Assembly (NCBI GenBank): GCA_023101885.1 | Contig: JALPQD010000241.1 | Span: forward strand, 186,001-250,000 | Origin: Typhlomys cinereus | Taxonomy: Eukaryota > Chordata > Mammalia > Rodentia > Platacanthomyidae | DNA: 64,000 nt | Reading direction: 5' to 3' | The notes under the pieces: model-generated | The model's input: only the letters and a program-made list of their open reading frames with translations | Told to the model about the DNA's origin: nothing | Databases searched by the model: none | Shown here: positions 1 through 12,868 of the stretch, in pieces | Numbering within the stretch: the stretch's first letter is position 1 | Layout: every line of letters starts with the position of its first letter | Made by a program: the position numbers and the translations under genes

Positions 1-2459
1 AATAGCCCTATAACATATAAGGAAATTGAAGAAATAATCTCAAATCTTCCCACCAAAAAATGTACTGGACCAGATGGATTCAGCACAGAGTTCTACCAGA
101 CATTTAAGGAGTTAATAACACCAATAATCCTTAAACTGTTCCATCAAATAGCAAAGGAAGGAACACTACCAAATTCCTTCTATGAAGCTAATATCGTTTT
201 AATCCCAAAACCTAATAAAGACTCACTTAAAAAAGAAAACTATAGGCCGATCTCTCTGATGAATACAGACGCAAAGATTCTCAACAAAGTCTTAGCAAAT
301 CAGGATTCAAAAACATATTAATAAGATCATTCACGGGGACCAAGTAGGCTTCATCCCCGGCACACAAGGCACACACAACATACGCAGATCAATAAACGTA
401 ATTCATCATGTAAACCAGTCCAAAGTCCAAGACCACATGATACTCTCGATAGATGCAGAAAAAGCTTTTTACAAGATCCAACAGTCTTTTATGATAGACA
501 GTAGGAATGGAAGGAACCTTTATCAATATAATAAAAGCTGCATACAACAAGTCCACAGCAAGGATTATTCTCAGTGGGGAACAATTGGAAGCATTCCCAC
601 TTCGATCAGGAACTAGACAAGGCTGTCCGCTCTCACCACTTCTATTCAATATTGTACTTGAACTCTTAGCTGAAGCCATAAGACAAGAAAGGGACATAAG
701 AGGGATTCAAATCGGCAAGGAAGAAGTCAAACTATCCCTATGATGATAAGATGACATGATCTTATACCTGAGTGATCCCATAAACTCCACCAGGAAGCTC
801 CTGGATCTAATTGAGAAGTTCAGCAGGGTGGCAGGATACAAAATAAATGTGCAAAAATCAGAGGCCTTCCTATATGCCCAGAATGAAAGAAGTGAAAAAG
901 CCTTGAGAGAAACAATCCCATTTACTATAGCCCCTAAAAAAATGAAATACCTTGGTATAAACCTAAGGAGGTAAAAGACCTTTACAATGAAGACTTTAAA
1001 ACCCTAATGAAAAAAAATAGCAGAAGACACCAGAAGGTGGAAAGACCTCCCATGTTCCTGGATTGGCAGAATCAACATCTTAAAAATGACCATCCTACCA
1101 AAGGCAATATACAGATTCAATGCTATACCAATCAAAATTCCAAAACAATTCTTCAAAGAAGTTGACCAAACAATCTCAAAGTTCATATGGAGGCACAAAA
1201 GACCCAGGATAGCAAAAACAATCCTGAGTAACAAAAACACTGCTTACCATATCAAACCTTAGTCTATACTACAAATCCATAGTTCTAAAGACAGCCTGGG
1301 ACCGGCTCCAAAATAGACACACAGATCAATGGATAAGGATTGAAGACCCAGATATAAGCCCACAAAGTTACAGCCATTTGATCTTTGACAAAGTGGCCCA
1401 AGGAATCCAATGGAAAAAGAACAGCATCTTCAACAAATGGTGCTGGCAAAACTGGATCTCCACATGCAGAAGATTAAAGCTGGACCCGTACTTGTCACCA
1501 TGTACAAGACTTAATTCCAAATGGATCAAGGACCTTGATTTAAGGCCAGAGACTATAAAAATCATAGTTGAAAGGATAGGGAACTCCCTACAGCTGATTG
1601 GGCTAGGCCAACATTCCTAAACACACATCCAATGGCACAGTCACTGCTACCAACTCTCAACAGTTAGGATCTTGTTAAATTAAAGAGCTTCTGTTCAGAT
1701 AAAGAGATTGTAACACGAGCTCAAAGGCAACCCACAGAATGGGAGAAAATCTTCACTAACCACATATCTGATAGAGCTCTACTGTCCAGAGAGCACAAAG
1801 AACTTAGAAAACTAAACACCAAGGAAACCAATAGCCCAATTAAAAAATGGGCCCTGGAACTTAAAAGAAACTTTACCAGAGATGAAATTAAAATGTCTAA
1901 CAAATATCTTTAAAAATGCTCCACTTCCTTCGCCATCAGGGAAATGCAAATCAAAACTTCCCTGAGATATCATCTCACCCTGGTCAGGATGGCAAAAATC
2001 CACAATACAAACAACAGCAAATGTTGGAGAGGATGTGGAGAGAGGGGAACTCTCCTACATTGCTGGTGGGAATGCAGGCTCATATAGCCACTCTGGCGAG
2101 CTGTCTGGAGATTCTTAAAGAAATTAAAGATTGAAATGGCACATGACCCTGCTATTCCACTTTTGGGAATAACCCCCCATACAGCAGAGGTTCACCTCGA
2201 TAGCACAAGTGTGACCATGTTCATAGCAGCACTGTTTACAATAGCAAAGTCATGGAATCAGCCCAAATGTCCAACAGTTGACGAGTGGATAAGGAAACTC
2301 TGGTACATCTATACAATGGAGGACTACTCAGCCATCAAAAATGATGAATTACTGGAATTTGCCGGGAAATGGATGTCATTAGAAACAATTATATTAAGTG
2401 AAGTATCCCAGAGCAAGAAAATTAAGCGCCGTATGTACTCCCTAATAGGTGGCTCCTAG
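1..2459 (+). pseudogene. LINE-1 ORF2 remnant: RT and C-terminal domain, broken
   Basis: ORF2p is the LINE-1 endonuclease/reverse transcriptase that carries out target-primed reverse transcription. Fragments in all three frames can be joined by similarity: RT blocks such as [16 protein letters not shown] (about 610-665), [14 protein letters not shown] (about 833-880), and the cysteine-rich C-terminal part ending MYSLIGGS at the stop at 2457-2459. Near 735-760 the segment that should encode the catalytic FADD box is scrambled; only DDMILYL survives downstream. Several frameshifts separate the pieces, so this is a dead copy. Confidence 0.93.
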
Positions 2460-3478
2460 TACCAAACCCACCCAGCCCACCTAGAGACAGTAATTGCAAG
2501 GATTATGAACAGGAGGGATGGGGTAGGAGTGCCACACCAGAAACAAGGAGAGAAGGGACCATGTTACAGCAGAGAAAATAGGCCTCCATCAAGGACCCAA
2601 ATAAGTAATGAGACATCTGATTAAGTTCACAGACTTTTGTTCCTGATCATTTACTACTGAGGGGGTATGATCTCACCAGAAGAGGAGGCCATATAGTCTG
2701 GAAGATAAAAAGTAACCATTTTGCAAATTGGTGATAGACCCCTCCCTCACTGTGGTTTCCCACTTTTATTACATCTACATTTGAATGTGCTTTTATCACA
2801 AGACTCTAGTTTGACAGCTTTTTGTCTCTGGCCAGTGGGTAACATACAATGCCCACCAGGATGGAGTGAAGGGCATTGCAGGAGCAGCAAAACTGCAAAA
2901 GAAAATCAACAAACCACAATCCAGAACTTCAGAGACTCTATATCAACCACCTAGAACTAGGCCAGCTTAATCTCTCCCCATCGTGAAGCTCAGGGAAATT
3001 TGCGGAATATGGGGCTGTAAGAGTGTAAGAGCAAAAGGATGGGAGGAGCAATGATATGTAAGATACTCCATACTAGTTAGGGCTGAAGCAATCATAATTG
3101 GACTTTGCATGCCCTGCGCATTGTCCAACACACTGTTGACCTCACAAAGTCTAGCATCTGCTAAAGGCACCAAGATCCTTGGAGGCAAAGGATTGGCAGC
3201 CACAGCAGTGTTCCTATACCTAAGGGGACCATGGGAAAGGGTTTAGGGAATGGCCACTGGGTCCTTGTAGGTCATCAGAGAGGAGGGGCAAGAGGAAAAT
3301 CAGGCATGCATAAGAAAGGACACTCTGTTAATTGGGGCGGGAGGCACTGGGGGATGGGTAGGGAGGGGCGTGGGGAGGGGGAACAGGGAGTATGAGGGGA
3401 GGAGGAGGGAGGGAGGGAACTGGTGTACCTATTAAGTTTTTATAAGCTGAAGTAATAATAAAAATGTATTAATTAAAA
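1..3478 (+). mobile_element. LINE-1 copy (L1-1), 3' half, enters from window edge
   Basis: The left edge cuts the element inside the reverse transcriptase part of ORF2. The ORF2 C-terminus, stop, a ~1-kb 3' UTR and an A-rich end follow in order. The 3' UTR carries the G-rich polypurine tract (about 3330-3425) typical of rodent LINE-1, and the element ends near TATTAAGTTTTTATAAGC followed by AATAATAAAAA. Whether the missing 5' part is full length cannot be seen here. The same 3' UTR recurs in the copies at 3553, 13139, 15518 and 23708. Confidence 0.95.
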
Positions 3479-3552
3479 AAAAGATACTCCACACAAGAAA
3501 AATTAAATTAATCTAAAAAAAAAAAAGAAATAGCATCACACAAAAAAAATTA
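3479..3552. other. A-rich junction between two LINE-1 copies
   Basis: This is a short A-rich stretch between the tail of the upstream LINE-1 and the truncated 5' end of the next one. It contains two A-runs and a 16-17-base piece at about 3482-3498 that matches a motif in the LINE-1 3' UTR (reverse complement near 24114-24130). It may be the remains of another tail or filler copied during insertion. No gene is seen. Confidence 0.5.
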
Positions 3553-6500
3553 CTTAACAGAGACATTTGGGAACTTAATCAAACTCTTATTGAAATGGAC
3601 CTTACAGATGTCTATCAAACTTTTCATCCACGCACCAAAGAATACACAATTTTCTCAGCAGCACATGGAAATTTCTCCAAAATAGATCACATATTGGGCC
3701 ACAAAACGAATCTCCACATACACAGGAAATTTGAAATTCTGGCCTGTACCCTATCAGACCACCATGGCCTAAACTTGACATCCACAACACAACAAGCAAC
3801 AGAAAATACACTGACTCCTGGAAACTTAACACTATGATGCTGAATGAGAATTGGATTCAGGAAGAAATTACAAAGGAAATTCAAAATTTCCTGAAATTGA
3901 ACGATAATGAAAATACACCTTACCAAAATCTCTGGGACACAATGAAAGCTGTCCTAAGAGGTAAGTTCATAGCTCTTAATGCCTACATCAAAAAAATGGA
4001 AAGGTCAGGAATAAATAAATTAACAATGCAGGTTAAAGCTTTAGAGACACTAGAGCAATTTGATCCCAAAAGCAGCAGAAGAAAGGAGATTAGCAAAATA
4101 AGTGGAGAAATATCCAAAATTGAGATTAGGAAAACAATATAGAAAGTCAACCACTCAAAAATTTGTTTTTTTTTTTGAAAAAATCAGTAAGATTGATATA
4201 CCCCCTAGCTAAATTAACCAAAAGCAAGAGAGAGAAAACCCAAATTATCAAAATTAGAAATGAAAATCTCTACTGATACTCAAGAAATCCAGAGAATTAT
4301 AACATCATATTTGAAAAACTTATACTTGGTGAAATTCGACAACACAAAAGAGATGGATGAATTCCTAAGTATAAACAACTTATCAAATTGAATCAGGAAG
4401 ATGTGAATTATTTAAATAGTCCTATAACATATGAGGAAATTGAGGAATTAATCTCGAATCTTCCCACCAAAAATGTTCTGGACCAGATGGAATCAGCACA
4501 GAATTCTACCAGACATTTAAGGACACCAATACTCCTTAAACTGTTCCATCAAATAACAAAGGAAGGAACACTACCAAATTCCTTCTATGAAGCTAATATT
4601 GTCTTAATCCCAAAACCTAATAAAGACTCACTTAAAAAAGAAAACTATAGGCTAATCTCTCTGATGAACACAGATGCAAAGATTCTCAAGAAATTCTTAG
4701 CAAATTGGATTCCAAAATATACCAAAAAGATCATTCACAGTGATCAAGTAGGCTTTATCCCAACACACAAGGTTGGTTCAACATACGTAAATCAGTAAAT
4801 GTAATTCACCATATAAACTAGTCCAATGTCCAAGACCACATAATACTCTCGGTAGAGGCAGAAAAACCTTTTGACAAGATCCAACAGTCCTTTATGATCA
4901 AACCCTAGAGACAGTAGGAATGGAAGGAACTTTTATTAATATAATAAAAGCTTTATACAACAAGCTCACAGCAAGGATTATACTGAATGGGGAAAAACTT
5001 GGAGCATTCCCACTTCCATCAGGAACTAGACAAGGCTGTCTACTCTCACCACTTCTATTCAATATTGTACTTGAAGTCTTTGTTGAGGCCATAAGACAAG
5101 AAAGGTAGAAAAAGGGGTTCAAATCTGCAAGGAAGAAGTCAAGTTATCTCTATTTGCAGATGACATGATCTTGTACCTGAGTGATCCAAAAACTCCACCA
5201 GGAAGCTCCTGGAACTAATTGAGAAGTTCAGCAGGGTGACAGGATACAAATAAATGTGCAAAAATCAGAGGTCTTCCTATATGCCCAGAATGAAAGAAGT
5301 GAAAAAGCCCTGAGAGAAACAATCCCATTTACTGTAGCCCCTAAAAAAAATGAAATTCCTTGGTATAAACCTAACCAAGGAAGTAAGAGAGCTTTACAAT
5401 GAAAACTTTAAAATCCTAAAGAAAGAAATTGCAGAAGACACCAGAAGGTGGAAAGACCTCCCATGTTCCTGCATTGGCAGAATAAACATCATAAAAATGA
5501 CCATCCAACCAAAGAGAATATACAGATTCAATACTATACCAATTAAAATCCCAAAGCTATTCTTCAAAGAGGTTGACCAAACAATCTCAAAATTCATATG
5601 GAGGCACAAAAGGCCCAGGATAACAAAAAGCAATCCTGAGTAACAAAAACACTGCTGGAGGTATTACCATACCAAACCTTAGTCTATACTACAAATCCAT
5701 AGTTGTAAAAACAGCCTGGTATTGGCTCCAAAATAGACACACAGATCAATGGATAAGGATTGAAGACCCAGACAGATATAAGCTCACACAACTATAGCCA
5801 TTTGATCTTTGACAAAGGGGCCCAAAAAATCCAATGGAAAAAGAACAGTATCTTCAACAAATGGTGCTAGTAAAACTGAATCTCCACATGCAGAAAATTA
5901 AAACTGGACCCATACTTGACACCATGTACAAGACTTAATTCCAAATGTTTCAAGGACCTCAATATAAGGCCAGAGACTATAAAAACCATAGTTGAAAGGG
6001 TAGGAAACTCCCTCGAGCAGATTGGGCTAGGCCAAATGTTCCTAATCGGAAATCTAATAGTGCAGTCAATACAACCAACATTCAACAGATGGGATCTTAT
6101 GAAATTAATGAACTTCTGTTCAAATAAAGAGGTTGTAAATGGCGCACAAAGGCAACCCACAGAATGGGAGAAAATCTTCACTAATCACATATCTGATAGA
6201 GCTCTATTATCCAGAATACACAAAGAACTTAGAAAACTAAACACCAAGGAAACAAGTGGGCCAATTAAAAAATGGGCCATGGAACTTAAAAGAAAGTTTA
6301 CCAAGGACAAAATTAAAATGTCTAACAAATATCTTAAATAATGCTCCACATCTTTAGCCATCAGGGAAATGCAAATCAAAACTTCCCTGAGATATCATCT
6401 TACCCCGTCAGAATGGCAAAAATCCGCAATACAAACACCACCAAATGCTGGAGAGAATGTGGAGAGAGGGGAACTCTCCTACATCGCTGGTAGCAATGCA

Positions 6501-6880
6501 GGCTCATACAACCACTCTGGTGAGCCATGTGGCAATTCTTGAAGAAATTAAAGATTGAAATGCCATATGACCCTGTGATTCCACTTTTGGGAATAACCCC
6601 CCATACAGCAAAAATTCACCTGGGTAGCACAAGCACGACCATGTTCACAGCAGCACTGTTACAATAGCAAAGCCATGGAATCAACATAAATGTCCAGCAT
6701 TTGATAAGTGGATAAGGAAAATGTGGTGCATTTATACTATGGAATACTATTCAGCCATCAAAAATGATGAATTAATGCAATTTGCTAGAAATGGATGTCA
6801 TTAGAAACAATTATATTGAGTGAAGTATCCCAGACACAGAAAATAAGCACCATATATACTCCCTAATAGGTGGATTCTAG
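3553..6880 (+). pseudogene. LINE-1 ORF2 remnant: endonuclease C-terminus, RT, C-domain
   Basis: The first frame (3595-3837) contains the endonuclease SDHHG motif, whose serine, aspartate and histidine belong to the catalytic core of LINE-1 endonuclease. RT follows in pieces: a linker region (3834-4142), the block around [20 protein letters not shown] (about 4588-4650), [16 protein letters not shown], and a preserved LFADDM catalytic box at about 5150-5167. The thumb and C-terminal regions are in 5350-5643 and 5916-6341. Frameshifts and stops occur throughout, so it is non-functional. Confidence 0.93.
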
Positions 6881-7895
6881 TACTAAACCCACTTAGAAAC
6901 ACTAAAAGATAAATCTCTAATACCTACAGTAATTGCAAAGATTATAAACAAAACGGATGGGGAAGAAGGACCCCACCAGAAACAAGGAGAGAGGGGATTA
7001 TGTTATAGCAGAGAAAATAGACCACCATCAAGGACTGCAAGTAAGTAATGAGATATCTGGTTAGGTTCAGAGACTTTCCTTCCTGATCATTTACCAGAAG
7101 GGGAGGGCATATAGTCTGGCAGATAGAAAGTAACCATTTTGCAAATGGGAGACTTACCCCTCCCTCACCGCGTTCTCCTACTTTTATTCTATCTACCTTT
7201 GAATATCCTCTTATAACAAGACTCTAATTTAACAGGATTTTATCTCTGGCCATGCGGTGACATCCAATACCAATCAGGATGGAGCTAAGGGCATTGCAGG
7301 AGCAGCAAAACTGAAAAAAAAATCAACAAACCATAATTCAGAACATCAGAGACTCTATATCAACCACCTGAAACTAGGCTAGCCTAATCTCTCCCCATCC
7401 TGAAGCTCAGGGAAATTTGCAGAAGAGGGGGTGGTAAGATTGTAAGAGCACAAGGATGGGAAGAGCAATGATATGCAAGATGCTCCACAGAAGTTAGGGC
7501 TGAAGCAATCATAATAGGACTTTCCATGGCCTGCACAATGTCCAACACATTATCGTCCCCTCAAAGTCTAGCACTAGGCACTAGGATCCTTAGAAGCTAG
7601 GGATTAACCACCACAATAGTGTTTCTATACTTAAGGGGAACACAAGAAAGAGTTCTAGGAAATGCCACTGAGTCCTTACACCTCGTCAAAGAGGAAGACC
7701 AGAGGACATTTTGACATACATGTTAAAGGATGCTCCAGGGATGGGAAGGAGGATGCACTGGGAGACAGGGAGTGAGGGGGGAAAGGAAGGGAAAAAGGGG
7801 GAAGGGAACAAAGGGGTCCAAGTAGGGGTGGAGGAGGGAGGGGACCAGTGTACCTATTAAGTTTGTATGAGTGGAAATAAATAAAAAATAAAAAA
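3553..7895 (+). mobile_element. LINE-1 copy (L1-2), 5'-truncated in the endonuclease domain
   Basis: Similarity to LINE-1 begins at TTAACAGAGACATTTGG, which corresponds to the C-terminal half of the ORF2 endonuclease domain. It runs through RT, C-terminal domain, stop at 6878-6880 and 3' UTR to an AATAAATAAAA-type end. The G-rich tract lies at about 7745-7855. It is tandem with the upstream copy in the same orientation. I could not find a convincing target-site duplication. Confidence 0.94.
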
Positions 7896-10800
7896 TATTA
7901 AATTATTTAATAGATTTTGAAGCTTCATAATTAAAAAAACAGGTGACTTCTGGTCCATTTCTGATCTGGTAAATAATTTTAAGATAATTTAAGATTAAGA
8001 AAGATATCCTTAATTTCTTGTGTTGCATAACTCTGACAATTAAACTATCTTTATACTGGTAGGAGCAGAAGGAAAAATAATCGTGTAAAATGGGAATGAC
8101 TACTTAGGTAGATGAGGAGTATGAAGAGGCTATTATTTGACTTTCATCGCACTTTCATTGTAAGATAATTTCATCCCAGGGTACTAAACTGGAATTTGCT
8201 GAATCTTTGAATCATTGCCCTGATCTTGTAGGAATCACTGTAATCAGAAAATTAAAGATAGGGGAAATATAATTTTGAATTTTGAAGTAAGAGAGTGAAA
8301 TTGAATTCCATGTATTGTAGATATTAACACAAGAGCATTTCTCTTGGATGAAAATAGGGAGCAGGTCAGTGTCAGGACCATAGTTTTCAATTTCAGAGGT
8401 TAGAGGAATCACATATTTGAGTCTTTGCAATTTTTGGATAAATACTATAGCTAAATATATCATTAAGTCCTATTTGTAAGCACTGTTTGAAGAAAGTCAA
8501 AGACCATGGAATGTTCATACTACTCTTTGTACTCTGGGAATCACAGTTTCTCTGTGCTTGAAAGCAAGTTCATACTTATTCCAAGAATTGTTCTATGGTC
8601 AGCAGGCTCACAGGTTACTCATGACAATTTGGTAGGGAATGTTCCTTGGATCACGCTTGGTGGGATGTTTGATTCAAAGGTGACCAACTAATTAATGTAG
8701 TGGAAATTCCAAGATATGCTACTGCTCAGGTTATGATATGGTGATTGCCAGCTTCTTTTAGCCACTTTTATTCAGAATCAGAGGTATAAATCAGAATGGA
8801 AAAGTTATCAAAATCTGCATCTTTCTCTAAAAAGAAGTATATGTTCCTTTAAGGGTCAAAGTGAGGGTTTCTACTGAAATTGTTAGAGATGCCAGAAAAT
8901 TGGAGACTTTGGAAGGAAGACAAATATTTTGCATCAAAACAATAGGAAAGATCCCTCAAGGGCATCTCTGGAATTGGCCATACTCCACTTATCACAGACT
9001 CTAGTGTATAATAGAGTAAATCCAATAGGAAAAAATTTCTTTGAGAAAGAGGCACCAATGAATGCTGGCCCATCTAAAGAAGTTACTGCCCTAGATTTGT
9101 TTCATTGTGTTAAATCATAAAAGTAGAGGCCAATAAGGCTATGATCCAAGATCCAAAGGCGGTTGTATGCCAAAATTGAACCTTTGGCAATCTTGGTACC
9201 ATCCACACAAAGCTAGTTTGCTGGCATGCAAAATGTAAGCGTTACCATGTTATCCAGATTTCAAAAGACATCCAGGAAGGGGAGAAAATGTGTGAACACT
9301 TTGGAATCTGTGCAGCAACTCCTAAGAAGGTGAACAGTGGGCATGCATGAAGTCTAAGTTGCAATGGAAGACTATAGGGTACTGAAAAAGAATGTAGCAA
9401 TATGGCCAAAGAAAGAAGATAGGCAATGAGTAGAGCCAGCCCAAGAGAGAAGCTTTGAGAATTTCAAATTGTTTTTTGAGACTATTAAAGCTTATATCAC
9501 ATCACCACATATATCAGATGCTGGATACAAGTTTAATATTTGCTTTACTGCAGTTTAGTTGTGTTATATGAACTTTCATTGCTATTCTCCTATTCCTGTT
9601 TGTTGAAATGGATGTGTTTACTGTGTTTTACTGTATTTGGAAGCCTATGAATTGATTTTAATTTTCGTAAGGACTCACAGCTCAGAGACACCTTGAGACT
9701 CACATGAGATTTTAACCTTTGGCATTTGAACAATTGATATTGTTAAGAGTGTGGGGACTTCTGGATATGCCCAGAGTGCACTTTGCATTATGTGATTGGT
9801 ATAATACTTTTGGGTGCCAGAATTAGAATATAACAATTTAATCAGATGTATGTGAGTGTCAGATTGACATATCCAGAAGAGAGATGGAGAGATGTTTAGT
9901 TTTCAAGTTGAAAGAAAGACCTCTGTGACTCCACTAGCAAATTTTAAAAGGTTGTATAAAATCAACAGTGATTGCACAGGATAGACATTTACAATATGTT
10001 ATAAGGCTTTCTTAGAGAAACATATAGAAAATACATGACAAGGTTATATATTTAAAAGAGTAGAAGATTAAAGATCTCTTTGCTAAATTAAATTTAAATT
10101 TTTGAAAGGTACAATTTGACATTTTGTGGAGAGTTGATTAAATAATGACGTATGCCATGCAAGAGAGTAGTAACTCTGTGTAAAAGAAAATACTTCTTTT
10201 CTATCTCTTTTTCTCCTCATTGCCTTCCTCCACTAGTTTAATGTTGTTTCCTCTTTGCCAGGCACTGTGTTAAGTACCAACATATGTTCTCATAGCTCAA
10301 AGTGTTCATGTTCAATTGGGATAGTCTGAGAGTCAAAGTGCTTATTCGTTACATCAGGTCTAATGGATGACACCCTCAGGGAAGTTAGAAATTGTAGGGA
10401 AGATCAGAGAGGACGCCTAATGCTACTGAAGTTTCTCTTGAATAGCTGGAAGCAGAAAAATGGGGCAACTTCAACAAAGAATACATAAAGTGTTAAGGGA
10501 CAGTGTTGGGATAAGACTAGAACATGCAAGGAGTTTACAAAATTTAATATGACAGAGAGACAGGGGAGTGCCTCAGCCCAGAGGAGAAGACAAATGTGGG
10601 AAAGTAATCTATTAGAAATAAAAGTTATAAAATCAACATGGTTTGCTGTCTTTGACTACCAAAAATCTTTAAAAGTTCATTTATACTCAGTCCAAATATG
10701 ATAATAAAATATAACAATGTCTTTTTTTCCCCTTTCCCTTCATTTTCTTTTCCCCTTCTATTAGGAAGTTATAAAGTGAAAAAATGGTAGTTATGACTAA

Positions 10801-11352
10801 ACCAATAGAGGAAAGATTTTAATGCAGCTTTAGTTATATATGTAGTTTATTCATTCAAGGGATTATACATATTTATTATATTACTTTTCCTTTACTGAAC
10901 ACATCTTTATTGAGCACCAATTTACTAAGAGTCCTGCAAGACCCAATAGGGTTCTAAGAGTAAATGAGAAAGTCTTTGATCTGGTGATCATGAGACTGGT
11001 AGATGTGAAGAAGTTGTAAGCAGAAGTACACATAGCAGATGGAGCATGCAACCCATGATAGACTATGTTATGTAAATGATCCAAAGAACCCATGTTATGT
11101 GCCATAAAAGCTCTAGTCTTGTACAACAGGGCCATAGGAACTATTGAACCCTCTCTTTGCTCCAGTGGGCTCCCCACCTCCACTTCCAACAATGTACTCC
11201 CTTAGTAAATTATAGCTGCTTCTGCTGCAATGGTGCATTTCTGCCCAGTGCTTTGCCCTGGAACACAAGAACCTGCAATCCCTCCAGGGGTGCCCTCCAA
11301 GCCCTGAACATCAGCCAGGATCATAAAGCCTTTTGACAAAGCCTTTGACAAC
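7896..11352. other. Intergenic DNA, no gene recognised
   Basis: This is AT-rich DNA without a convincing exon, RNA gene or young repeat. Short open frames exist (the largest about 100 codons, at 10881-11192 on the - strand) but show no recognisable domain, no codon bias I can judge and no splice context. A possible degraded MaLR-like segment near 9100-9880 is listed separately. Confidence 0.6.
9100..9880 (+). mobile_element. Possible degraded MaLR-type internal sequence
   Basis: The stretch from about 9360 (GCAATATGGCCAAAGAAAG) through 9860 (GTGTCAGATTGACATATCC) resembles from memory the non-coding region next to ORR1/MT-type LTRs in rodents, with the order of phrases kept. The match is loose, there are no clear LTR edges, and no reading frame survives. 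It could equally be unrelated unique DNA. Confidence 0.3.
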
Positions 11353-11494
11353 GGTGAGATGGTGAGATGACTCAGAAGATAAAAGTACTTTCTATGCAAA
11401 CATGAAGACTTGAGTTCAAATACACGACACTCATATAAAAGGGCTCTATTGCCATATGCTCGTGTAATACCATTGGGTGTCGGAGGTAGAGATA

Positions 11495-12058
11495 TGGTGC
11501 TCTAGAAAAAGGAAGACCCCACTCTGTGTGTGCTGTGATGAAACTGTGTGGAGTATGCTATAGAAAATATGGTGTGGAAAAATTTTGACCAATTGGACTA
11601 ACTGCTCCTTGGTTTCTGTAAACTGCTTACGCATAAAGATAGTCACTGTTTACACATGAAGATAGTCAAAACTTGCTCTCACTATCTGTTGATCACTTGG
11701 TTCCATAGTTACAGCCTTTGGTCAGCAGGACCACCAGTCAAGGTTTTCACTCCTCCCCTCACCCCTATGCAAATTCCTGCAGCAACCACTATCTGAAACT
11801 GCCAGCTTGAGTCACTAACTGGATGGCACATACCAACTTAGAAACTGCTATAAGAACTGCACCCCTGCCCTTACTGGGGGCTCCAACATGAGGTCCCTAA
11901 CTCTGATGGAGTCCTGGAGTCCTAAAACTCCATCTAAGGTCCTGAACTTGGGTGGAATCCTGAGGCTTGAGTTCTGTTTGACCCACTTTCAATAAACATC
12001 CTTTTCAGTCAAGCTCATCGTCTGTGCCTCATTGGGTGGACTTCTGGACTTCATAACA
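11495..12058 (+). mobile_element. Solo LTR, endogenous retrovirus (class II-like)
   Basis: A 564-bp segment starting TGGTGCTCTAG and ending CTTCATAACA interrupts a SINE. It is flanked by GAGATA (11489-11494) and GAGACA (12059-12064), a 6-bp target duplication with one transition. It has a TATA-like TATAAG at 11849-11854 and a polyadenylation signal AATAAA at 11991-11996 in the right order and spacing for U3-R-U5. No internal viral genes are present, so it is a solo LTR. The 6-bp duplication and ACA end suggest class II (ERVK-like); the exact family is unknown. Confidence 0.68.
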
Positions 12059-12162
12059 GAGACAGGAGGTTCTCTGTGGTTTAATGCTTGCATGTGTCAT
12101 GGAAATAAGAGAGTGTGAGAGAGAACACCTTTGAGTGGGACCTCCTTTGTCCCACGCATGAT

Positions 12163-12163
12163 T

Positions 12164-12213
<50 letters not shown>

Positions 12214-12234
12214 ACACACACACACATACACATG
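12163..12234. repeat. Alternating pyrimidine-purine repeat (CA)n(CG)7(CA)n
   Basis: These are 72 uninterrupted bases of alternating pyrimidine and purine, with seven CG dinucleotides (12197-12210) in the middle of CA repeats. It is the tail of the split SINE. Open frames across it (runs of Cys-Val or Ala-Arg) are repeat translations and not genes. Confidence 0.95.
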
Positions 12235-12868
12235 GTTAAGCACACAGATATGGAACATGCATGAATATAGGACACACACATATCACTTAAATCTTTTTTA
12301 AAACAAGATGTCAAAGAATCTTCCTATATAGAAAATCAAATATAATTGGCACATATCTTCATCAGTGAACCTGGTCCTATCCACCCACTTGTCTGCTCCT
12401 CCTCCACATCCACAGACAGGTTGTTGTTGGCAGGGGGCTACCCTTCCTCGATCCTGACTTCTTTCCTTATGACTATTCTGTTTGCTGACTCAGATTTGGG
12501 AGTGGTGACTGATTCTTACAGCAATTAGTACCTCAATACCACTATGATCTTGTTTTTATTTTATAACAGTTCTGTAACCAGTTTTTTATATTTAAGTCCC
12601 TCAATGTGGTCATCTAGTGGTTTCGGCATTAGTCCAGTGGAAAGAGCGATGATTATGTTGCTTTATACTGGACTGTCAGGCAAATGTCTCTGAAGAGACT
12701 ACATTTTTGACTTGAGATGTGAAAAATGTCAAGTGACCAGCCATGCACACATCTAGTGGATACTTATCAGGCAGAAGAGCTGAATGCTCTGAGAAGGTGT
12801 TAATTAGATCTGCATGGTTAAAATGGTCCTCATTAGCTCTCATTTACTTTCTGTTCAATCAACTTCAG
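12235..12868. other. Intergenic DNA, nothing recognised
   Basis: Unassigned sequence between the CA/CG repeat and the minisatellite. A 60-codon open frame at 12346-12528 has no recognisable features. No SINE head, LTR edge or RNA gene was seen. Confidence 0.6.

Larger units (their letters stand above)
11353..12234 (+). mobile_element. B3-like tRNA-derived SINE, split by an LTR
   Basis: The left part (11353-11494) starts with a tRNA-like head, GAGATGACTCAGAAGATAAAAG, followed by the B-box-like GAGTTCAAAT. After the LTR insert the SINE resumes at about 12059 with GAGACAGGAGGTTCTCTGTGG and continues to the CCTCC..CACGCATG end and a long CA-rich tail, as in rodent B3/B2-type SINEs. The two halves join sensibly once the insert and its duplication are removed. 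The pol III promoter is degenerate and probably inactive. Confidence 0.7.

Noticed and set aside
12029..12279. Cys-Val and Ala-Arg repeat proteins
   Set aside because: Translation of the CA/CG microsatellite.
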